NCBI GenBank assembly: GCA_016630905.1
Contig: WBMQ01000014.1
Location: 620,001 to 684,000, forward strand
Direction: 5' to 3'
Length of the DNA stretch: 64,000 bases
From: Capillidium heterosporum
Lineage: Eukaryota; Entomophthoromycota; Entomophthoromycetes; Entomophthorales; Capillidiaceae
Below, in pieces: positions 57,055 to 64,000 of this stretch. The notes under the pieces are model-generated. The model did not search any database, was not told where the DNA came from, and was given only the letters and a program-made list of their open reading frames with translations. Position numbers and translations under genes: made by a program. The stretch's first letter is position 1. Each line of letters begins with the position of its first letter.

Positions 57055-57749
57055 CTTGAAGATAAAGTGCAGTTAAAGGCTCAGTTTTTATAGATTTGAT
57101 TCGTAAATCGATTTTCAATGAAGGCACTGCCTTCTTAGGTTAATTGCAATTTGATTCGATAAATTTCTAACAAGCAAATCAAAGTTCAAGTTTGTCGACC
57201 AACTTTGTAAAGTTACTGGTGGAGTATCTCTACATAGTATAGAAAGTACCAAAACTCAGAGATACAATCAAAACTAAAATTTACCCTTGGCTATAATAAA
57301 TATTTGTCAGTGTTTATGGTTTGAGAAAGGTAAAAGAATCAATAACATATGTTCAGTTTTTTTATCAACAGATAAATCTATATATTGATGGCCAAAGGGA
57401 TAAGTAGCTTAACTAAATATCTCAGTATAGCTAGAAATTGACACAGTTTACAATAAAATATATCTGTAAATTTAGTATACTGTTTGCTCTAATAAATACT
57501 AGTGCCAGTATTTCTAGTGTAATAGATTTATATCCTTGAGTAATTTGTAAAATACTACCAGGAATAGTAATCCAAGTTTTGACAGTCTACACTACCAATA
57601 CTAAGAACATATACAAAAGTTAATAGTTTCGAAATAGTACGTATAGTTAATATAAAATTTAATTGTATATCCCACCTATATAGACAAATCACAGGGCTAT
57701 TACTACCGGTATATCCTGAAATATCGAAAATAAAACAAAATATTCAAAT
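57055..57749. other. Intergenic
   Basis: Promoter of the MBF-type gene and 3' flank of the acyl-CoA synthetase. Nothing else seen. Confidence 0.5.
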
Positions 57750-59824
57750 CTACTGGTCGTTGTACATAGCTTGAAGCTGTTCATGGAACCTCTCACTTAA
57801 AGTCTTGCGCTTGATCTTCTGAGCTGCAGTAAGCATGTCATTGTCAACCGACCACTCCTCCTCGGTAAGGTAAACTGCCGAAATGCACTCGCTAGGATTG
57901 AAGTTGGCCTTTTTAGCTTCATCCAAGCACGAAGCTAAAACAACCGAAGTCAAGTCTTCACGATCTACCAGATCTTCATAGTACTCGATGGGTGGTAGTT
58001 CGTTGGTGGTAGCGTGCCTATTCAGGGCAATGAGGTTGGCCTGGATGATGGCGACCGGCTTGGTAAAGAGAGAGTTGGCGCAGAGGCATATGTTTTGGAC
58101 GTAGATCGAGTTCCTATAGATGGATTCCAGTTTCTCTAGAGCGATGTACTCACCATTAGATAGCTTGACCAAGTTTTTCTTCCTATCAATAATGTAGAGG
58201 TAACCTTCCTCATCCATACGGGCGATATCACCAGTCTGTAGCCATCCATCCTCAGTGATGCTCTCCTTAGTTGACTTTTCGTCTTTAAAGTAACCTTTGG
58301 TGACCGAAGGTCCGCGAATCCACAGCTCGCCGACGTTATCTTTGGCAAAGTAGTTACCGTCAGCAAAGTCAACTAGCTTGAACTCCATGGCAGGACTGAT
58401 GGCACCAACGCAACACTCTTTGATGTTGTCGGGGAACACGACTGAACCTAGACCACATAATTCGGTCATACCGTAACCTTGGATAACGGTACATAGGGCC
58501 GTGCTAAAGAAGCTTCGTACATCTTCCGAAATAGGTGCTCCACCGCAAATACCGAGTCTCAACTTACCACCAGTTACGTCCTTTAGTTTGTTAAAGACGA
58601 GCTGATCCAACCAATAGGTTGGAAGTTGATAGCTACCGAGTACGGACTTCATACTCAAGGCATAAGTGAATATGGTCGCTTTAAGGTCACCTTCGGCATA
58701 AACCTTGTTTAAAATACCTTTGCGGATGGAGTCAAACACCTGAGGAACACCTGGTAGAATGGTGGGTTTCAAGGCAACTAAATCGCCTTTGCATTCTCTA
58801 ACCGAAGTATCCAATAGCGTACGTGGCGAGGCAAACCCTAGTTCAACGCCGGCATTAAAGCAAAAAGTGTTTAGAATAAACGCCAGGATGTGAGCTAAAG
58901 GTAAAAATGATATAACTCTATCACCGTCAATTAGCCAGGGGTCAACCAGATACTCGATGCCAGCTACATGGGACGATAGCATTCCATGGCTAAGCTGAGC
59001 CCCCTTTGGGTTACCAGTTGATCCCGACGTGTACATAATTACAGCGATATCCTCGGGGGTTGGTGGGACTGAATCGGTGATGTTTGCTTTACCAAGTTCA
59101 ATCAGCTCATCAAAGCTTGTAAAGGTTATCTTATCGAACTTATCCAACTGATTTTCAGCTGGCTTACCGGTATAGATTACCCTAGTCAGGTTGGGGCAGT
59201 TGATATGTATCGACTCGAGTACTTTGAGCTGCTCAATAGAAATGAATAGCGTAGTAGATTCGGTCTGAATCAGCCCATGCTGTAATCCCTCTGCGCCTAG
59301 CGTATCATAAACAGTAGCTACCGTCAAATTCTTATAGAAGGATGCTATTTAAATAGTTAGTATAGTTAAAACATATTCAAGATATTACCATAAGCCAATA
59401 GAATCCAAAAGTGGGAGGTTGGGGCATAGAATGTGATCTTGTCTTTAGGTTGTAGGCCCAGCTCGAACAGCCCGTTGCTTAAGTTGACAAGCATCTCATC
59501 GATCTGGTTGTAGTTCAACCAGATATAATCGGAAAGCTTGTAGAACTTCCAAGTCTTATCGACCTTGACCACCTTGCCGTCGATTTTCTTCTCTACCTGC
59601 TTTGTCTCTTCAATTTCACCGACAATTTCTCTATACCCTATCGAAGCTTTGTTCTGCTTCAGTTCAATGGCATTCTTGATAATTTCATAGACGGTTGCGG
59701 CTCCGTTATTGGGTCTCTGGGTTAGCTCTCCTTCGTTCAGTTTGGCACATAGAATATTCCTGTACACGCCGGTCTCCTGGTCGTTTTTTGCGGCTTCGGT
59801 TTGAGTTAGATAGCGATTAGACAT
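57750..59824 (-). CDS. Long-chain acyl-CoA synthetase, copy 1, intact, 2 exons
   Basis: Activates fatty acids to acyl-CoA with ATP. Exons 59389-59824 and 57750-59344 with a 44-nt intron (TACTAAC present); 2031 nt, 676 residues. Adenylate-forming motifs: P-loop YTSGSTGNPKGAQLSH (about residue 250), IQGYGMTELCGLGS (435), GWLQTGDIARMDEEGYLYII (about 512), DRKKNLVKLSNGEYIALEKL (532, the fatty-acyl signature) and a C-terminal QKIKRKTLSERF. The end, QAMYNDQ, is not a peroxisomal signal, so an ER, lipid-droplet or membrane location is likelier. Tandem with a second copy 1.5 kb away. Supplies the substrate of the acyl-CoA oxidase. Confidence 0.95.
59244..59383 (-). repeat. 140-bp tract identical to 62855-62994 (copy 1 side)
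   Basis: Every base from 59244 to 59383 matches 62855-62994 at a constant offset of 3611 bp. It covers most of the intron and the first part of exon 2. The coding sequence on either side differs at roughly every sixth base. This is the signature of a recent gene-conversion tract between the tandem copies. Confidence 0.85.
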
Positions 59825-61355
59825 GTTGGTTTATATTTTATAAATAGTTAGTTGGTTACGAGTCGCCTTAATATTGATAGTGTTTTGATACTGAGCTTGG
59901 GTTGGTCTTAAATTGTCCAAATTTCCCAACACCTCAGTTTATATACCAGTTTAAAGTTCTGAAACATTTTTGCTCAGTTCTAAACGTGGAGGTTATTTAA
60001 TTCTTGCTTGACAAGCTACTTACACTCCATTTTCATTAGGCTTGCAGCAAAGCTTTTGGTTAAATTTTAAACCGTTGCATTGCCAGATTTAGAGGTGTAG
60101 GGTTCCTGGTGTAGGCGATCAAGTCCGGAATTTTCGACGATATTGCTGATTTACCATATTTGGAGATTACAGCTAGGTATACAAAGCAAGCTCCAACAGC
60201 ATCCATCAATATGTTTCTGCTCAACTCCTAGTTTGATGGATGGCCTCCAAGAAATTATGGAGAGTTGTTTTAAAAACTTTAATAAGCTTTCCAAGAACCG
60301 TTGGAGTTAAATTGTGTTTCAAATACTACACATCAATACATCCAGATGTTCTGTGTGTTGTGTAGAATACATTTGATACCACCAAAATCAACTTTGCCAA
60401 ACCTCACTTTTAGATTAAAAACTTCTACACTAAGTATAAGGCAAATATCGATGATAATAAATGCCATACAGGTACATTTTAATTACAAGAATTTATAGGC
60501 ACGTAGGTGCATAAATGCTGCTATATCCTGTGTAAACGTCACACACCAATCCAGCAGTAAACCTCATAAAGTCGGTGAACCACTCTTACCAATCTCTATA
60601 CTACTCTGCTCAAAAATACTGTATGAGTTTATATAAATAAATTTGTAATAAAGTACATATGTTTTCTGAACAGAGCGGTAGGGTCTAATAGGATCTGAGT
60701 TTATAGATCCCATCCTTCTTGAGATCTCGAATCCTAGAAAAGCATATACCTGGATGATTTTATCAGACTATATAAAGTAATAAGATAAGCCAATAAAAGG
60801 AACTCGAAGTTAATATCCGAGGTTCGATAGGTAGAATCGTACTGATCTACCAACTACCTCGGTAAAAATTTGATCTTATTACAGTACGGTAACTTTTCCC
60901 GAAATACATTCAAGTCCAAGAAATTGCCTTTATTACGTAATGATAACTTGAAGGATGTGGATGCTTGATTATTTCCAAGGTACTCCAAAAGGTGTAAAAG
61001 CTCTGGGAACGGACCTTTAATCTCCGATATCCAACACCATATATTAAACCTATATTTTACTAATTTTTATCGTTAGACTTGAGGTCTATAGAAGGGATTA
61101 GTTCCCGGTATGTACGCCTGGGATGAGAAGTATAGTTGTGGCCGATAAGGATGCAGGGTTTACAAAGTATAAAGTATGCACTCTTTTATGTGTATTTAAC
61201 TAAGAGTATATAACTATGGATCCTATTAATGGATGCAAGGCTGGATGTTCTGGGTTCTTAAAGTAAATTAGATATTATATTTCAATAACAAAATATAAGA
61301 TTCATATCTATGGTAACTTCCAATAAAAATATATCCTAGTTTATATAAAATACAT
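59825..61355. other. Intergenic between the two acyl-CoA synthetase copies
   Basis: 1.5 kb holding the promoter of copy 1 and the 3' flank of copy 2. The 60301-60498 frame has no support. No repeat or RNA gene recognised. Confidence 0.45.
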
Positions 61356-63435
61356 CTACTGATCCTCATACATAGCCTTAAGTTGGTCACCGAATCTCTT
61401 ACTCAGATTCCTTCTCTTGATCTTCTGAGCTGGGGTCAGCATATCGTTATCCACCGACCACTCCTCCTCAGTCAAGTAGATTGCTGAAATGTATTCACTC
61501 GAAGGAAAGTTGGCTTTCTTAGCCTCCTCCAAACAGGATTTTAGGACAATGGCCTTGAGATCGTTACGACCTATCCAAATCCTCAAAATGCTCAACTGGT
61601 TGCAAGTTATTGGTGTTAGCGTACCTATTTAGCGCAACCAGATTGGCCTGGATAATAGCAACTGGTCTAGTGTAGTGAGAGTTGGCACATACGCATACAT
61701 TGTGGACGTAAATCGAATTTTTGTAGATGGACTCCAACTTCTCTAAAGCAATGTACTCGCCATTAGATAACTTGACCAAGTTCTTTTTGCGATCGACGAT
61801 ATAAAGCTGACCTTCTTCATCCATACGAGCAATATCACCGGTTTGGAACCATCCATCCTCCGTAATACTTTCCTTAGTTGATTTGGCATCTTTCAAATAC
61901 CCCTTAGTTATCGATGGTCCACGGATCCACAACTCACCTACGTTATCCTTGGCGAAGTAGTTCCCATCGGCGTAGTTCACTAACTTGAACTCGATGATGG
62001 GGCTCATTATACCGGCACAACAGGGCTTCAAGTTGTCGGGGAACATTACCGATGCCAAGCCACATAGTTCAGTCATCCCATAGCATTGGGTAACGGTACA
62101 TAAGGCCGTATCAAAGAAGTTTCGGACTTCTTCAGGAGAGGGGCGCACCCCCACAAACACCTACTCTCAACCTACCTCCAGTCGCCTCCTTCAATTTGTT
62201 AAATATGAGTTGATCCAGCCAGGTAGTGGGAAGTTGATAGCTTCCGAGTACCGACTTGACATTCAAAGATAGGTTGAAGATAGTCGCTTTAAGGTTCCCT
62301 TCACCATACACCTTGTTCAAAATACCTTTGCGGATAGAGTCAAATACTTGGGGTACGCCTGGCAGAAAAGTGGGTTTCAAAGCGACCAAATCACCTTTGC
62401 ATTCTCGTACCGAAGAATCTAATAAAGTACGTGGCGAAGCGAATCCTAGCTCCATACCAAAGTTGAAACTGAAAGTAGTTAAAATAAAGGCCAAAATGTG
62501 AGCTAGTGGTAAAAAGGAGATAACTCGGTCATCAGGTTTAAGCCAAGGTTCCATCATAACTTCGAGGCCAGCTACTTGGGCAGTCAACATGCTGTGGGTA
62601 AGTTGAGCTCCCTTGGGGTTCCCAGTCGATCCTGAAGTATACATAACTACGGCAGTATCCTCGGGAGTTGGTGGGATTGGATCGGTGACGTTGGCCTTAC
62701 CAAGTTCGATCAACGCTTCGAAGCTTACAAAGGTTATCCTATCAAACTTATTCATTTGATCTTCAGTAGCTTTACCAGTGTAGATGACTCTAGGTCAAGT
62801 TGGGGACAGTTGAGGGTACAATACATTTAGAACATCGAGTTGTCCAGAAGATAAGAATAGCGTAGTAGATTCGGTCTGAATCAGCCCATGCTGTAATCCC
62901 TCTGCGCCTAGCGTATCATAAACAGTAGCTACCGTCAAATTCTTATAGAAGGATGCTATTTAAATAGTTAGTATAGTTAAAACATATTCAAGATGTTACC
63001 ATAAGCCAACAGAATCCAAAAGTGAGAGGTTGGGGCGTAGAAGGTAACTTTATCTTTAGGTCGCAGCCCCAGCTTAAACAGCCCGTTGCTTAAGCCAATT
63101 AAGATGTCATTGATCTGGCTATAAGTCATCCATTTGTAATCAGAGAGTTTGTAGAACTTCCAAGACTTGTCTTCCTTGACCACGCTGTCGTTGATTTTCT
63201 TCTCTACCTGCTTAATCTCTTCAATTTCACCAAGGATGTCTCGGTACCCTATCGAAGCTTTATCCTGCTTGGACTCTATAGCGTTCTTGATAAGTTGATA
63301 TACCGTTGAAGATCCATCCTTAGTATACTGGATTAAAGCCCCAGCGTTACGTTCGTCACATACCTTGTTCCTAAAGACACCGGTTTCGGTAGCATCCTTA
63401 GGTCCTTCGACTTGAGTTAGGTAGCGGTAAGGCAT
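61356..63435 (-). pseudogene. Long-chain acyl-CoA synthetase, copy 2, broken
   Basis: Collinear with copy 1, with the same intron position (62956-62999). Exon 1 (63000-63435) is 436 nt in both copies. Exon 2 (61356-62955) is 1600 nt against 1595. The excess of five bases is accounted for by single-base insertions: three clustered near 62785-62815 (net in frame, but leaving a TGA at about 62793-62795), one near 62132-62140 between APLS and EEVR, and one near 61564-61575 between EDLDR and NDLKAIV. All the motifs of copy 1 remain, including DRKKNLVKLSNGEYI, so loss is recent if real. No deletion is seen. The last four codons (YEDQ) nearly match copy 1. A base-error origin cannot be excluded. Confidence 0.82.
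62855..62994 (-). repeat. 140-bp tract identical to 59244-59383 (copy 2 side)
   Basis: Partner of the copy 1 tract; see there. It stops at a G/A difference at 62995 (59384 in copy 1), the second base of the intron donor region counted from its exon end. Confidence 0.85.
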
Positions 63436-64000
63436 AGTTGTAAATTCAATTAAATTTTGGACGCCTTAATATTTGGGATTCTTTGCTATTGAGGTTGAGC
63501 TAATAAATCATACTTTATTACCTCCGCTTCACCTTATATACCACTGTAAATTATTGCAATTTCCTCCCATATAATTGTGGAGAATATAGGTCGGAGTGTC
63601 CTAAAATTTGAAATATTTGGTTTTTAGACGATTCAAGTTCTAGGAACAAATGATTGCCAAAAGAGGAAAGTAAATACATTTTCGTTCTATTTGGAAAAGT
63701 TAATCCGACCGGTATAGATTTCAGTTGTTGTTCTGTGGTTGTAGTGAATGAAGACTAATAACGGCATAATATAAAATAGCTCCTACTTGTACAGCTACTT
63801 TAATCTAAATTCCCATCCATACTAATTCAAGAGATCGTTACATATCTACTCTTACTTCAAACTTGAGCTTATTAATTGCATTCTATACTCTACAACCATT
63901 TTTTAAAAGTTTACATGCCTATTAGCTACAGCATCGTTATTACTATCATGAAATATCTCAAAGCACTTTAAAAGTAAACTGTATATACGATTGTATCTAT
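63436..64000. other. Upstream region of acyl-CoA synthetase copy 2
   Basis: AT-rich promoter-side DNA to the window end. No gene seen. Confidence 0.45.

Noticed and set aside
1-64000. CRISPR arrays, bacterial operons or prophage
   Set aside because: No regularly spaced short repeats or prokaryotic gene layout; the window is eukaryotic nuclear DNA.

Overview
This window is nuclear DNA from a fungus. The evidence is the content: a Zn2Cys6 (zinc binuclear cluster) transcription factor, an APSES/ankyrin cell-cycle factor of the MBF type, a proteinase-B-inhibitor homologue, a fungal-type GH5 exo-beta-1,3-glucanase and prion-like Q/N-rich proteins. Introns are very small (about 36-66 nt), start mostly with GTAAG, GTAAT or GTAGC, and often carry a TACTAAC/T-like branch site. 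The DNA is AT-rich and the code is standard. Secreted prolyl oligopeptidases, a queuosine-salvage gene and many introns argue against Saccharomyces-like yeasts. An early-diverging filamentous or insect-associated fungus would fit, but I cannot place it further.

Layout. 0-9 kb: the end of a prolyl-oligopeptidase-like pseudoenzyme, a tandem pair of Cys-rich surface-type proteins (the second broken by one base), a prolyl iminopeptidase and an 8-exon peroxisomal acyl-CoA oxidase. 9.5-18 kb: TRM9 tRNA methyltransferase, two Q/N-rich glycine-zipper paralogues and a four-exon proteinase B inhibitor between them. 18-33 kb: gene-poor, holding COA3 and AFG1 between arrays of about 1.05-1.4 kb diverged tandem repeats. 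33-48 kb: an RPC9-like gene, the queuosine-salvage nucleosidase QNG1, two decayed Zn2Cys6 factors, an ADCK1/MCP2-type mitochondrial kinase-like gene and a secreted class-3 lipase. 47.7-57 kb: a complete secreted prolyl oligopeptidase, a GH5_9 glucanase, tRNA-Phe(GAA) and the MBF factor. 57.7-63.4 kb: two tandem long-chain acyl-CoA synthetases, the second broken.

Themes. Lipid use recurs: acyl-CoA oxidase, two acyl-CoA synthetases and a lipase together make a path from triglyceride to peroxisomal beta-oxidation. Extracellular proteolysis is served by the prolyl oligopeptidases, with the iminopeptidase finishing Pro-rich peptides inside the cell. TRM9 and QNG1 both serve the tRNA wobble position. 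Duplication followed by decay is the main evolutionary process here.

The most unusual structure is in the gene-poor repeats. Eight repeat units in three arrays each appear to hold a TATA-like site, a 195-230 bp leader with an intron-like segment, and a micro-ORF of 19-23 codons. Five of the micro-ORFs are open with an ATG, and they differ mostly as a coding sequence would. A second pattern is single-base +1 frame breaks in genes that otherwise look intact. All exon joins were made by eye from frame and homology.
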